The translations under genes and the position numbers were made by a program. A DNA stretch of 64,000 bases, taken from assembly GCA_002869585.1 (NCBI GenBank), contig PKUO01000052.1:82498-146497 (forward strand), in the 5' to 3' direction. Source of the DNA: Sedimenticola sp. Lineage in GTDB: Bacteria; Pseudomonadota; Gammaproteobacteria; Chromatiales; Chromatiaceae. Shown here in pieces: positions 44,518 to 53,354 of the stretch. The notes beneath the pieces were generated by a model. It saw only the letters and a program-made list of their open reading frames with translations. It was not told the origin of the DNA and made no database searches. Position 1 is the first letter of the stretch, and every line of letters begins with the position of its first letter.

Positions 44518-45587
44518 GCGGACACTCCTTTCGTACGTTCGTTTAGCTCGTTCAATATGCGCGCCACCGGGGCCGCCAGCCCGCGCTGTTCGCTGTTGCC
44601 CGTGTTATACCAGACTCTTCCGGCATCATCCATCACACAACTTGCAATGTTTTTCAGTGCTATCTGCACCGGCATGATATCCAGGTGATAGTGACTGAAA
44701 CTGTGGCGACGCGTTTCCCAGGCGGTAAAATGACAGTTTTCGATCGCCAGATTGCGCCGGCTCCAAGCCTCTATCCCTTCCAGGGACTCACACTCGGGGA
44801 AGCTCCAAAGCCCACCCCAGATCCCAGCAGGCGGCCGCTTTTCCAGCAACACGGCACCGCTCGGGTCGGTCACCAGCAACATGCATACCGACTTCACCGG
44901 CAGCTGCTTTTTCGGTTTGGATTCAGGATAGGCGTGCAGCTCGTCCTGGGCGTAGGCCTTGCAAAGGTTTTGCAGTGGACACTCCTGGCAGTTGGGGTTG
45001 CGCCGGGTGCACACACCGGCGCCCAGGTCCATCATCGCCTGGTTATAGGCCCTGGCTGAGCTTTCCGGGGTCAGCCCCTCGCTGAGCGCCCAAAGCCGAC
45101 TCAGAACGGCACTCTGCCCAGGCCATCCGTCTATGGCAAAGCAACGCGCCAACACCCGCTTCACATTGCCGTCGAGGATCGGATGGGATTGGCCGAGGGC
45201 AAGGGACAACACCGCGCCTGCCGTCGAGCGCCCTATCCCCGGCAGTTCGCACAGACGCTCGATCTCATCGGGAAACACGCCTTGTTGTTCTTCCACGATG
45301 ATCTTTGCAGCCTTGTGCAGGTTTCTCGCCCGGGCGTAATAACCCAGTCCCGACCAGTAATGCAACACCTCGTCCTGTGACGCCTCGGCCAACGCCTGCA
45401 GATCGGGGAAACGCGCCATGAAACGCTGAAAATAGGGAATGACCGTCACCACCTGGGTCTGCTGCAGCATGATCTCCGACACCCAGACCCGATAGGGCGT
45501 AGATTCCTGCTGCCAGGGAAGATCCTTTCTGCCGTGAGCGGAAAACCACCGAATGACCCGTTCAGAAAAATCACGCTTCTCCATCAC
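44514..45587 (-). CDS. mutY: A/G-specific adenine glycosylase MutY
   Basis: A 357-residue DNA repair enzyme that removes A opposite 8-oxoguanine. Helix-hairpin-helix with catalytic Glu and Asp: [17 protein letters not shown] and [31 protein letters not shown]. The [4Fe-4S] ligands follow as C-x6-C-x2-C-x5-C ([18 protein letters not shown]), and a C-terminal MutT-like domain ([27 protein letters not shown]) recognises the damaged base. Length matches E. coli MutY (350). Met2 (45584) is an alternative start. Confidence 0.97.
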   Translation of the reverse strand: MMEKRDFSERVIRWFSAHGRKDLPWQQESTPYRVWVSEIMLQQTQVVTVIPYFQRFMARFPDLQALAEASQDEVLHYWSGLGYYARARNLHKAAKIIVEEQQGVFPDEIERLCELPGIGRSTAGAVLSLALGQSHPILDGNVKRVLARCFAIDGWPGQSAVLSRLWALSEGLTPESSARAYNQAMMDLGAGVCTRRNPNCQECPLQNLCKAYAQDELHAYPESKPKKQLPVKSVCMLLVTDPSGAVLLEKRPPAGIWGGLWSFPECESLEGIEAWSRRNLAIENCHFTAWETRRHSFSHYHLDIMPVQIALKNIASCVMDDAGRVWYNTGNSEQRGLAAPVARILNELNERTKGVSA

Positions 45588-45672
45588 ACACCCACACTAT
45601 CAACCCCACCACGGACAACCCGACACCAATATGCGATAATCCGCGGCAAGTACCCACACCGAGAACCCTTTT

Positions 45673-46668
45673 GTGCAGAAACACCTCAGCCACGCCCTCT
45701 TTGGACTGATCTTACTGATTTCCAGCTCAAGTTTCGCCCTCACTTTCCCCCTGCCGCCAGAGGGTGAAGCGCTGGTCGGCGAGGTGCGCCATGTCATCGC
45801 GAAATACGAGGACACCCTGTCCGATATCGCCCGTTTGAACGATCTGGGCTTTATAGAAATCACCGAGGCCAACCCGGAGGTGGATGCCTGGCTGCCCGGC
45901 GAAGGCACCTCTGTCACTCTACCCACCCGCTTTATCCTGCCCCCCGGCCCCAGGGAAGGCGTGGTGATCAACCTGGCAGAGCTGCGCCTCTACTACTATC
46001 CGAAGGGTAAAAACCAGGTGATTACCCATCCGCTGGGAATCGGGCGTGAAGGCTGGAGCACTCCCACCGGGAAGGCGCAGATCATTGACAAGCGCCACCT
46101 GCCGAGCTGGCGGCCACCGCTGTCGATCCGCCAGGAGCACGAGGCCAATGGCGATCCGCTGCCGCTGGTGGTCGAACCCGGCCCGGACAACCCCCTCGGC
46201 GAATATGCCCTGTACCTGAGCATGCCCGGTTATCTGCTGCACGGCACCAATAAGCCATACGGCGTGGGCATGCGCGTCAGCCACGGCTGCATCCGGCTCT
46301 ATCCGGAAGACATCGAAAGCCTGTACGCCGAACTGCCCACAGGTACACCGATACAGATCATCAACGCGCCCTACAAGGCGGGCTGGTCACAGGGGCGACT
46401 GTATGTGGAAGCCCATACGCCGTTGAGCGAACAACTCGAGGAAGACGGCAAAAACTATACGCCTATGATCCGCGCCATCGTCGCGGCCCTTGGCGACTCC
46501 ACGCTGAAACCTGACTGGCAGGCGGTTAAACAGGCAACGGCGCTGCAGAAGGGCATCCCGGTTGCGGTCGTTGCCCAACCGGAGTCCACGCAAAAGATAG
46601 CCCTGGAAAAACCCCTGTTCTCACCCCAGCGCAATCTCTGGTTATCTGACGATATGGATAGCCAGTAG
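45673..46668 (+). CDS. L,D-transpeptidase (YkuD/ErfK family) with N-terminal LysM-like region
   Basis: A 331-residue periplasmic enzyme starting with GTG. Signal peptide HALFGLILLISSSSFA; a LysM-like peptidoglycan-binding region (YEDTLSDIARLNDLGFIEITEANP); then a YkuD domain (about 95-240) with VVINLAELRLYYYP and the catalytic S203-H204-G-C206-I-R. Such enzymes attach Lpp to peptidoglycan or form 3-3 cross-links. The C-terminal 90 residues are extra to the core family. Convergent with an Lpp-like lipoprotein gene, its plausible substrate; a bidirectional terminator lies between. Confidence 0.92.
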   Translation: MQKHLSHALFGLILLISSSSFALTFPLPPEGEALVGEVRHVIAKYEDTLSDIARLNDLGFIEITEANPEVDAWLPGEGTSVTLPTRFILPPGPREGVVINLAELRLYYYPKGKNQVITHPLGIGREGWSTPTGKAQIIDKRHLPSWRPPLSIRQEHEANGDPLPLVVEPGPDNPLGEYALYLSMPGYLLHGTNKPYGVGMRVSHGCIRLYPEDIESLYAELPTGTPIQIINAPYKAGWSQGRLYVEAHTPLSEQLEEDGKNYTPMIRAIVAALGDSTLKPDWQAVKQATALQKGIPVAVVAQPESTQKIALEKPLFSPQRNLWLSDDMDSQ

Positions 46669-46703
46669 CCAGTCGACCGCGCTACCCATTCCATCCCTGA
46701 ATA

Positions 46704-46741
46704 AAAAAACCCGGCCCCTGTCAGCAGGCAGCCGGGTTTTT
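46704..46741. terminator. Bidirectional terminator between L,D-transpeptidase and Lpp-like genes
   Basis: AAAACCCGGC...GCCGGGTTTTT with A- and T-runs on both sides. It lies 35 bp past the transpeptidase stop and 22 bp past the lipoprotein stop, so it can end both convergent transcripts. Confidence 0.92.
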
Positions 46742-46763
46742 CGTCAGACAAGTAGTGGCGTAA

Positions 46764-47027
46764 TTATTTCGCCATGGCCTTGTTCATCATGCGGTCACAG
46801 CGCTCGGCACACTCGTCAGCGGCTGATTGCGCGGCATTGGCGGCGTTCATCGCTGCGCCGGCCTTGCTCGCTGCATCGTTGGCTGCTGCAGTAGCTGCAT
46901 CAGCAGTCTGCTGTGCCCGCTCGATATCCGCCTGCATCTGTTTCAGCTGATCGGTAGTGGCGCAACCGGTTACCAGACCCAAGCTCAATACCAGCGCTGA
47001 CAATTTTACTAAAGTACTTTTTTTCAT
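46764..47027 (-). CDS. lpp: Lpp/OprI-family alanine-zipper lipoprotein
   Basis: An 87-residue lipoprotein. Lipobox VTGC (C22) follows a basic hydrophobic signal (MKKSTLVKLSALVLSLGL). The mature part is a heptad, Ala-rich coiled coil (DQLKQMQADIERAQQTAD, then AATAAANDAASKAGAAMNAA), and the last residue is Lys, as in E. coli Lpp whose C-terminal Lys is joined to peptidoglycan. Two Cys in ECAERC near the C-terminus are unusual for Lpp but occur in OprI-like proteins. AGGAG ribosome binding site; promoter at 47105-47133. Confidence 0.9.
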   Translation of the reverse strand: MKKSTLVKLSALVLSLGLVTGCATTDQLKQMQADIERAQQTADAATAAANDAASKAGAAMNAANAAQSAADECAERCDRMMNKAMAK

Positions 47028-47104
47028 TTTCCCATGCTCCTAAATTTCAAAATTTTCCCGGTTGTTTGGCTGTCCGGCGCAGCCTGACAATTTCCCCTCT
47101 TCTA

Positions 47105-47133
47105 ATGATAGGGAATCATTTCGCCGTTCACAA
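47105..47133 (-). promoter_or_regulatory. Promoter of the Lpp-like gene, overlapping an inverted repeat
   Basis: Minus strand: -35 TTGTGA (47128-47133), 17 bases, -10 TATCAT (47105-47110). The dyad AATGAT-N5-ATCATT (47104-47120) covers the -10 region and could be an operator. It lies about 78 bp upstream of the ATG, leaving a leader with a good ribosome binding site. Confidence 0.65.
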
Positions 47134-47186
47134 ACGAATCCGCATCAAATTGCAGGTATTCCGTCATATTTTCCGCATTTTGTCAG

Positions 47187-49286
47187 TTAAAAAGAGAAAC
47201 CTTTCAGTTTATCTCCGAGCGAGCCTTTTATCTTGTCCTGCAGTTTCTGTTTCACCTCTTCTTTTTTCTCCTCGATCTTTTCCTCGACTTTGGCCTTTTG
47301 CGTCCCGGTCAGCACCTTGCCCCAATCGACGCTGAACTTGGGCGATACGTAGGGACCGGTCATGTGCACCGGAACCGGAATCCCCTTGAGATCATCGAGA
47401 CCTTCGCCACCCTGGCCCTTTTCGGTACTGACGATTACCGGGGTAACGGTATAGTCGAGGGTTTCCGGGACCAGACTGACTGTACCTTCGCCGGTAATCC
47501 GCAGAAAGGGGGACTTGGCAAGCAGATCCTTGTTGGTCAAAACGCCGTTGCTGATCACCGCTGAACCACCCAGTTCCGAGAAATCGGTCTGCGCCGGCTC
47601 ATTGCTGGCCGCGACAGTCTGACCCTGAAACTTCGCCTTGGTTTCACGGATAATCTGGGCAATGTTGAACCCCTTCACCGCACCGTTGGCGAATTTGAAA
47701 TCGAGGTTTCCGCCCAGGCTCTTTTTCACCGCATTGATGCTGTTGCCCTTGGTATTGAGCTTGGCATTGAATTGACCGGTACCGGTCAGTTTGTCATCAC
47801 CGGTTAGATCCTTGAGCAACGGACCAGCCTGCAGATTGGTGAGGCTGTGCTCAACCCGGATCACCGGTGTGTCGCTGGCCACATCCAGGTTGACTTTGCC
47901 ATCTAAAGCCCCCTGGTAAAACTGCTTGATCGCCTGACCGGTCTCAATCTTGCCGTTTTTCGCCTTCACGGTCAGCTGTATCTGCTCGGCCAGCAGTTTC
48001 TGGATGGTCAGTTTGCCGACACTCAGTACGCCGTTCAGATTGAGGGAGCGCAAGGTTTCGATCGGCAGCAAGGGTTCATCGCCACTGGCTTTGGCAGCAG
48101 GCTGTGTTTCTGCGGGCGCCTCCTTGACAGGGGGCAGGTAGCGATCCGCATCTATTGCATCGACATTGAGGTTGAAGCCGATTGCGGCTCCATTGAGAGT
48201 AACATCGCCATCCAGTTTGGTATCATCCAGCACCATGCTGAGCTTATCCAGCTTGGTCAGAGCACCCTGGTTATTGAGATCAAAACCAGCGCTGAAGCGG
48301 GTCAGTACAGTGGTATCGGCGGTCTCAGGCAGCGCCACTTTTTGCGCGGCCAGCCACTGACGCAGATTGAACTCAGCCAGTTTGAAGCTGCCGGTGAATA
48401 CCGGTTTGGTGTTGATCTTGGCACCCGCCAGATTACCGGAGAGCTTGAGGTCACCCGAATTCAATGACAGATCCTTCACGCTCACCGTATCACCATTGAG
48501 GGCCGCAGAGACCGCCGCACTCAGTTCGGCCTGCAGGCTACCGCTGGGGAATGCCTCGCCTTCGGCATCGGTGGTCAGTTTGAGATCGCTGACATCGATA
48601 GTGCCGGCGGCCTGGTCAACATTGACGGTTCCGCTTAGCTGCACCTTGGCATTGAGCTGGGGCGCCTTGCTCTTCAGCTGCAAATCCATCTCCAATCCAA
48701 CCGGTTTACCGGGGATGATTGCCCCACTCTTCAGGTTGAAGGGCGCCACCTCAAAATACTGACCGGTACTGCGATCGTCCCAGCTGATCTGCGCATCGCT
48801 GATGTTGACGCCACCAATCGAGAGGCTCGCCACCTGGACTCTGTCATCGTCGGCCTCCGGTTTCTCCTCGGAAGCCTCGGCGCCCTTGGCCAGATCATCC
48901 CAGTTGGTCTTGCCATCTTTCTGTTTGGCGAGATTGAGCACGAGGCCATCCAGGCCGATGGTATCCACCTCAACCTGGCTACTCAGCAACGGCATCAACT
49001 TGACGTGCACCGCGGCATGCTTGACTGCGGCAAAGGCCTTCTCTTCAAAGCCCGCGGCATTGCTCAACTGCATCGCCCCGATGTCGATACCCAGCCAGGG
49101 AAAAACCGAGAGTTTCAGATCACCATCAATAGTGAGTTGCCGCCCGGTGTGTTCCTGGACCTTGCTGACGATTTCATCCTTGTAGTCGTTCGGATCAAAC
49201 ACCATCGGCAAAATCACAACCGCCGCGACCAGCAGCAACAGGATCAGTCCCAGCAGTATGCCAAAGATTTTGAACAATTTACCCAT
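47187..49286 (-). CDS. AsmA family protein
   Basis: A 699-residue protein anchored by one N-terminal helix (FGILLGLILLLLVAAVVILPM) with a large periplasmic region. The AsmA signature after the helix, FDPNDYKDEIVSKVQEHTGRQLTIDGDLKLSVFPWLGI (part GRQLTIDGDLKLSVFPW), is clear, as is the C-terminal LGGNLDFKFANGAVKGFNIA and DFSELGGSAVISNGVL. AsmA-like proteins form long lipid-bridging beta structures between the membranes and influence outer-membrane lipid balance. The last 50 residues are Lys/Glu-rich (KVEEKIEEKKEEVKQK). Confidence 0.92.
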   Translation of the reverse strand: MGKLFKIFGILLGLILLLLVAAVVILPMVFDPNDYKDEIVSKVQEHTGRQLTIDGDLKLSVFPWLGIDIGAMQLSNAAGFEEKAFAAVKHAAVHVKLMPLLSSQVEVDTIGLDGLVLNLAKQKDGKTNWDDLAKGAEASEEKPEADDDRVQVASLSIGGVNISDAQISWDDRSTGQYFEVAPFNLKSGAIIPGKPVGLEMDLQLKSKAPQLNAKVQLSGTVNVDQAAGTIDVSDLKLTTDAEGEAFPSGSLQAELSAAVSAALNGDTVSVKDLSLNSGDLKLSGNLAGAKINTKPVFTGSFKLAEFNLRQWLAAQKVALPETADTTVLTRFSAGFDLNNQGALTKLDKLSMVLDDTKLDGDVTLNGAAIGFNLNVDAIDADRYLPPVKEAPAETQPAAKASGDEPLLPIETLRSLNLNGVLSVGKLTIQKLLAEQIQLTVKAKNGKIETGQAIKQFYQGALDGKVNLDVASDTPVIRVEHSLTNLQAGPLLKDLTGDDKLTGTGQFNAKLNTKGNSINAVKKSLGGNLDFKFANGAVKGFNIAQIIRETKAKFQGQTVAASNEPAQTDFSELGGSAVISNGVLTNKDLLAKSPFLRITGEGTVSLVPETLDYTVTPVIVSTEKGQGGEGLDDLKGIPVPVHMTGPYVSPKFSVDWGKVLTGTQKAKVEEKIEEKKEEVKQKLQDKIKGSLGDKLKGFSF

Positions 49287-49396
49287 CAGAGTCTCCCTGA
49301 GTTTCTCTCAATTTTCTTTAAGCTTATCGCTAAAGCATGAACCATCAATTGGATGAATGCCACTCAACCCGTCAGCAGGATACAAAATATTATAAT

Positions 49397-49714
49397 TCAA
49401 GATGACGCTCGTTCCGCGCCGCAGTTACAGCAGATATCGAAATTGCCTTCCGAGTGTTCGCCACAAACCGGACAGTCCCAGGCCTGCTGCCCATCGGCTT
49501 GCGCTCTGTGCTGATACTGATCGAGCAGTTGCCGGACGCGCGCTTCATCAACATCGTCCACCAGCCAGATCGTGGGAAACTGAACGGCAGGCAGCTCGCC
49601 GGCTGCGCCACTGAGAAAATCCCCCAGCACCACACACTCAACGCCATGAAACAACAGATAGTCCTTGAGCAACTGCGCTTCAATCCTGTCCCTGGCCTGG
49701 TAGAGCTGGATCAT
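49397..49714 (-). CDS. DUF2007 protein with C-terminal zinc ribbon
   Basis: A 105-residue protein: an N-terminal DUF2007 domain (MIQLYQARDRIEAQLLKDYL, a GlnB-like fold proposed to sense signals) followed by a zinc-ribbon-like CPVCGEHSEGNFDICCNCG. The start overlaps the oxyR stop by 4 bp, so it is co-transcribed with oxyR. Function unknown. Confidence 0.82.
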   Translation of the reverse strand: MIQLYQARDRIEAQLLKDYLLFHGVECVVLGDFLSGAAGELPAVQFPTIWLVDDVDEARVRQLLDQYQHRAQADGQQAWDCPVCGEHSEGNFDICCNCGAERASS

Positions 49715-50619
49715 ATCTCACGCCCCTCGAGCAGGGCCTGCATATGGCCGGCCAACAGATGCAGATCCGCTTTGCGGTGATAGGTTTTACGCCACACCAG
49801 TCCAATCTGGCGATGCGGGCCTGGTTCGGCCAGCGCCACCAGCGCAATTTCGCTGCTTTTCAGTAGTTCGGTGGTCACCGCCATCTGTGGAACAAAGGTC
49901 ATCCCCTGGCCGCCCGCCACCATCTGCAACAGGGTGTACAGGCTGGTTCCCTGGAACGCCGCCTTGCTCTTCAACCCGTCCAGATGGCAGACTGCCAGGG
50001 CATGATCGGTCAGGCAATGCCCCTCTTCCAGCAGCATAAGCTCCTCGCGGGGCAGCTGAGAGGTGCTGACTTGCGCCTGCCCGGCAAGGGCATGGCCCTC
50101 GGGCAGCGCCAGCAGAAAATTCTCTGACCAGAACAGCTCACGTTCCAGATTCTCCATGGCGAATGGAAAGGCGATGATCGCCGCATCCAGATCACCGGCA
50201 CTGAGCCTCTCGATCAGCCGCGCCGACTGATCCTCGACCAGAAACAGCTCCAGTTGCGGATAGCGATGACGGATCGCGGGTAACACCCGTGGCAGCAAAA
50301 AGGGGCCGATCGTGGGAATCACCCCCAGGCGCAGGGCCCCGGACAGGGGTGTTCCGTCCGATTTCGCCGTCTCCACCAGCTCCCGGCTGAGAAACAGGAT
50401 CTGCCGCGCCTGCTCCAGCAGCCTGGCACCCATGGGCGTCAGGCTCACCTGACGTTTACTGCGCTCGAACAAGGGCGTCCCCAGCAGGCTCTCAAGATCC
50501 TGAACGCCCGCACTCAACGTCGACTGGGTGACAAAACAGTGCTCGGCCGCGCGGCCAAAGTGCTGGGAATCGGCGACGGCGACGAAATATTGCAGTTGTC
50601 TGACACTGGGAAGATTCAT
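49711..50619 (-). CDS. oxyR: Hydrogen peroxide sensor-regulator OxyR (LysR family)
   Basis: A 302-residue LysR-type regulator. The N-terminal winged HTH (LQYFVAVADSQHFGRAAEHC, then TQSTLSAGVQDLE) and substrate-binding domain are complete. The redox cysteines of OxyR are present with correct spacing: C202 and C211 in GHCLTDHALAVC, equal to C199 and C208 of E. coli OxyR. Divergent from the rubrerythrin-rubredoxin-rubredoxin reductase operon, which it very probably controls. The ATG is only 2 bp from the candidate operator at 50621. Confidence 0.93.
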   Translation of the reverse strand: MNLPSVRQLQYFVAVADSQHFGRAAEHCFVTQSTLSAGVQDLESLLGTPLFERSKRQVSLTPMGARLLEQARQILFLSRELVETAKSDGTPLSGALRLGVIPTIGPFLLPRVLPAIRHRYPQLELFLVEDQSARLIERLSAGDLDAAIIAFPFAMENLERELFWSENFLLALPEGHALAGQAQVSTSQLPREELMLLEEGHCLTDHALAVCHLDGLKSKAAFQGTSLYTLLQMVAGGQGMTFVPQMAVTTELLKSSEIALVALAEPGPHRQIGLVWRKTYHRKADLHLLAGHMQALLEGREI

Positions 50620-50620
50620 G

Positions 50621-50657
50621 ATCGTTTTTACCGATTAATATCATCGTTTTAATCCGT
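50621..50657. promoter_or_regulatory. Candidate OxyR operator between oxyR and the rubrerythrin operon
   Basis: ATCGTTTTTACCGAT (50621-50635) is a LysR-type dyad (T-N11-A). A second ATCGTTTT starts at 50643, 22 bases on (two helical turns), and the segment between reads CGAT-N7-ATCG. Four half-sites spaced by single turns is the known OxyR binding mode. The match to the ATAG-type OxyR consensus is partial. Confidence 0.55.
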
Positions 50658-50738
50658 TAGACCGAAATTAACAGACCCGGTAACCTCTGTCCACAGATTG
50701 AGAACACAACTAATTACAGAGACAACTGGAGCAACGAA

Positions 50739-51215
50739 ATGAGCGACAAAAACATCTATCAGACCATTCAGAACCTTGAAGCGGCCTTTGCCGGTGAATC
50801 CATGGCGAACCGCAAATACCTTTACTTTGCCCGCGAATGCCGCAAACTCGGTGCCGACGCGGTAGCGGATGTGTTCGAGGAGACCGCCCGTCAGGAGACG
50901 GCGCACGCCTTCGGACACCTGGAACTGCTCTATCCGCCCCAGACCCTCAGCGTCGAAAAGATGCTGGAACTGGCCATCGAGGGTGAGACCTACGAGTATA
51001 CCGAGATGTATCCGGCCTTCAGAAATACCGCGCTGGAAGAACAGAATCATGCGGCGGTGGCTGAAATGGATGAACAGATTGCGGAGTCTAAGGAACATGC
51101 AGAGCAGTTTGCGGCCATCCTGGAAAAGGCGGCAAAGCGTTTCTCCGCCCTGACCAATGTCGAACAGCGGCACGCAAACCATTACCGGGACACACTGAAT
51201 AAATTCAGTGCCTGA
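50739..51215 (+). CDS. Rubrerythrin-like diiron peroxidase
   Basis: A 158-residue protein made only of the diiron four-helix domain (no fused rubredoxin). Iron ligands: E in AAFAGESMANRKYLYFA, ARQETAHAFGH (ExxH), GETYEYTEMY, and EEQNHAAV (ExxH). It reduces hydrogen peroxide with electrons from rubredoxin, here supplied by the separate rubredoxin encoded 37 bp downstream. First gene of the operon divergent from oxyR. AACTGGAGCAACGAA gives a GGAG ribosome binding site. Confidence 0.93.
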   Translation: MSDKNIYQTIQNLEAAFAGESMANRKYLYFARECRKLGADAVADVFEETARQETAHAFGHLELLYPPQTLSVEKMLELAIEGETYEYTEMYPAFRNTALEEQNHAAVAEMDEQIAESKEHAEQFAAILEKAAKRFSALTNVEQRHANHYRDTLNKFSA

Positions 51216-51252
51216 TCGAACAGATTTACAGCTTAGTTAAGGAGTTATAAAA

Positions 51253-51417
51253 ATGAAGAAGTGGCAATGTATTGTATGTGGTTTTATCTATGACGAGGCC
51301 CTGGGTCTGCCCGAGGAGGGCATAGACCCAGGCACCAAGTGGGAAGATATCCCCGAAGACTGGGCCTGCCCTGACTGCGGCGTCGCCAAGGCTGACTTTG
51401 AAATGTTAGAAGTCTGA
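51253..51417 (+). CDS. Rubredoxin
   Basis: A 54-residue one-iron electron carrier. The Fe ligands are C6-x2-C9 ([13 protein letters not shown]) and C39-x2-C42 ([14 protein letters not shown]), with the conserved aromatic residues W4, Y13 and W38. It carries electrons from rubredoxin reductase to rubrerythrin. AAGGAG lies 8 bases upstream of the ATG. Confidence 0.97.
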   Translation: MKKWQCIVCGFIYDEALGLPEEGIDPGTKWEDIPEDWACPDCGVAKADFEMLEV

Positions 51418-51423
51418 TCCCTT

Positions 51424-51449
51424 ATTGGCCCCTCTTCGGAGGGGCCAAT
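51424..51449 (+). terminator. Strong hairpin between rubredoxin and its reductase gene
   Basis: ATTGGCCCCTC-TTCG-GAGGGGCCAAT: an 11-bp perfect stem with a UUCG tetraloop, 7 bases after the rubredoxin stop and 21 before the reductase ATG. No U-run follows, so it more likely stabilises or partly attenuates the transcript than ends it. Confidence 0.6.
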
Positions 51450-51469
51450 CTCACCAAGCGGTAACCACT

Positions 51470-52615
51470 ATGGACTCAATAATCATTATCGGCACAGGCC
51501 TGGCAGGGTACAGTCTGGCGCGGGAGTTTCGCCGGCTGGACCAGATCACCCCCCTGCTCATCATCACTGAGGATGATGGCCGGTCCTACTCCAAGCCCAT
51601 GCTCAGTAATGCTCTGGCACAGGGCAAGGACGACGCCAAACTGACCCTGGCGGATGCCGAGGCGATGGCGCAGACGCTGCAGGCCCAGATCCTCACACAT
51701 ACCCAGGTAACAGGCATCGACAGTCATAACCGAACGGTGTTCACCCGTCAGGGCAGCCACACCTACAGCTCGCTGGTGTTTGCCATGGGTGCACGGCCGA
51801 TAAGGCTGCCCATCAAGGGAGATGGTGCGGAGGATGTCCTCTCGGTCAACAACCTGGGTGACTACGCCCACTTCCGGGAGAAACTGGAACAGGCGCAGGG
51901 CATCGCCATCATCGGTCCCGGGCTGATTGGCTGTGAATTCGCCAACGACCTGTTGCAGGTGAACAAGGCGGTCACCCTCATCGGGCCCGACCCCTACCCG
52001 ATCAGCACCCTGCTGCCGGAAAGCGCAGGGACCGCTCTGCAGAGCGCACTGCAAAAAACCGGCGTGGGCTGGCGCCTCGGCAGCGTCGTCGATCAGATCG
52101 ACAAGCTCCCGAACGGCTATCGGCTGTTGCTGAGCAATGGTGATCAGTTGGAGGCCGACCTGGTGCTCTCTGCGGTCGGACTGCGCCCGAATATCGGCCT
52201 GGCGGCGGAAACGGGCATTGCCACCAACCGCGGCATCGTCACTGACCGCAACCTGCAGACCAGCATGGCCCGAGTCTACGCCCTGGGCGATTGTGCCGAG
52301 GTCGATGGCCTCAATCTACCCTATGTGGCGCCGCTGATGATTGGCGCCCGGGCGCTGGCCAAGACCCTGGCAGGCACACCGACTGCGGTGGAATATCCGG
52401 CGATGCCGGTTGTGATCAAAACCCCGGCATGCCCCATCGTGGCTGCGCCACCACCGAGGTCGGCCGAGGGTGCATGGGAAATCAGCGCAGATCAGGACAA
52501 TGTCACCGCCCTGTTCCGTTCGGCTGACGGGCAACTGCAGGGATTTGTCCTGACCGGGACGGCTGTCAGTCAAAAGCAGGCGCTGACCAAACAACTGCCG
52601 GCGCTCCTCGCCTAA
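51470..52615 (+). CDS. Rubredoxin-NAD(+) reductase (FAD-dependent)
   Basis: A 381-residue pyridine-nucleotide-disulfide oxidoreductase-fold flavoprotein. FAD site IIIGTGLAGYSLAREF, NADH site AIIGPGLIGCEFANDL and the second FAD motif VYALGDCAEVDGL. It passes electrons from NADH to rubredoxin. The start at 51470 is chosen because the dinucleotide-binding fold begins there; the frame continues 15 codons upstream through the hairpin. Last gene of the peroxide-reduction operon. Confidence 0.93.
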   Translation: MDSIIIIGTGLAGYSLAREFRRLDQITPLLIITEDDGRSYSKPMLSNALAQGKDDAKLTLADAEAMAQTLQAQILTHTQVTGIDSHNRTVFTRQGSHTYSSLVFAMGARPIRLPIKGDGAEDVLSVNNLGDYAHFREKLEQAQGIAIIGPGLIGCEFANDLLQVNKAVTLIGPDPYPISTLLPESAGTALQSALQKTGVGWRLGSVVDQIDKLPNGYRLLLSNGDQLEADLVLSAVGLRPNIGLAAETGIATNRGIVTDRNLQTSMARVYALGDCAEVDGLNLPYVAPLMIGARALAKTLAGTPTAVEYPAMPVVIKTPACPIVAAPPPRSAEGAWEISADQDNVTALFRSADGQLQGFVLTGTAVSQKQALTKQLPALLA

Positions 52616-52622
52616 TGGCCTG

Positions 52623-53354
52623 TCAGTCGATAATGCACAGCAGGGAGAGCAGCCAGGGGAGGATAATCGCGGTAGTGAAGGCGGAGAGCGCCATCGCCAA
52701 CCCGGAGAAAGCACCCATCTCCTCGCTCTGCTGAAAGGCCCGGGCGGTGCCGATGCCGTGGGAAGTGAGGCCGAGGGAGAAGCCGCGGATACTATCATCC
52801 TTGATACGCATCAGGTCAAACACCTTGGTCCCGATGACTGCACCGACAATGCCGGTGATCACCACCAGCGCCGCTGTCAGGGAAGGCAGGCCACCGATCT
52901 TCTCCGCAACACCCATGGCGATCGGCGCGGTCACCGACTTGGGCGCCAGCGACAGCAGGGTCGCCTTGCTGGCGCCCAGCGCCATGGCAATGCCCACCGC
53001 GCTCAACCCGGCAAAGGCAACCCCCACCAGCAGCGCTGTGACCAGCGGCAACCAGAGGGTCCTGAGTTTGTTTAGCTGCTTGTATAACGGAACCGCGAGG
53101 GCCACTGTGGCCGGACCGAGAAGAAAATGAACGAACTGCGCCCCTTCAAAGTATTCCGTATAGGGGGTGTCGGTAAGCATCAGCAAGGCGATCAGAAACA
53201 GCACCGAGATGGCCACCGGATTCAGCAAGGGATTGTTGCCGGCATAGCGGTAGAGTGCATAGGCGCTTTGATAGGCGATCAGGGTCGCCGTCAAACCCAG
53301 CAGCGGCGAGGCGGAGAGATAGACCCAGAGCCTGAAGAACTCATTCTCCGCCAT
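52623..53354 (-). CDS. LrgB/CidB/YohK-family membrane protein
   Basis: A 243-residue protein with about seven hydrophobic segments. The family core VALAVPLYKQLNKLRTLW, LGASKATLLSLAPKSVTAPIAM and GTKVFDLM..GFSLGLTSHGIGTARA (part GLTSHGIGTARA) are clear. Members work with LrgA-like partners in export of small molecules such as glycolate or pyruvate, or in holin-like control. The start at 53354 (MAENEFF) overlaps the upstream lrgA-like gene by 14 bp; a Met three codons earlier is also possible. Confidence 0.88.
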   Translation of the reverse strand: MAENEFFRLWVYLSASPLLGLTATLIAYQSAYALYRYAGNNPLLNPVAISVLFLIALLMLTDTPYTEYFEGAQFVHFLLGPATVALAVPLYKQLNKLRTLWLPLVTALLVGVAFAGLSAVGIAMALGASKATLLSLAPKSVTAPIAMGVAEKIGGLPSLTAALVVITGIVGAVIGTKVFDLMRIKDDSIRGFSLGLTSHGIGTARAFQQSEEMGAFSGLAMALSAFTTAIILPWLLSLLCIID

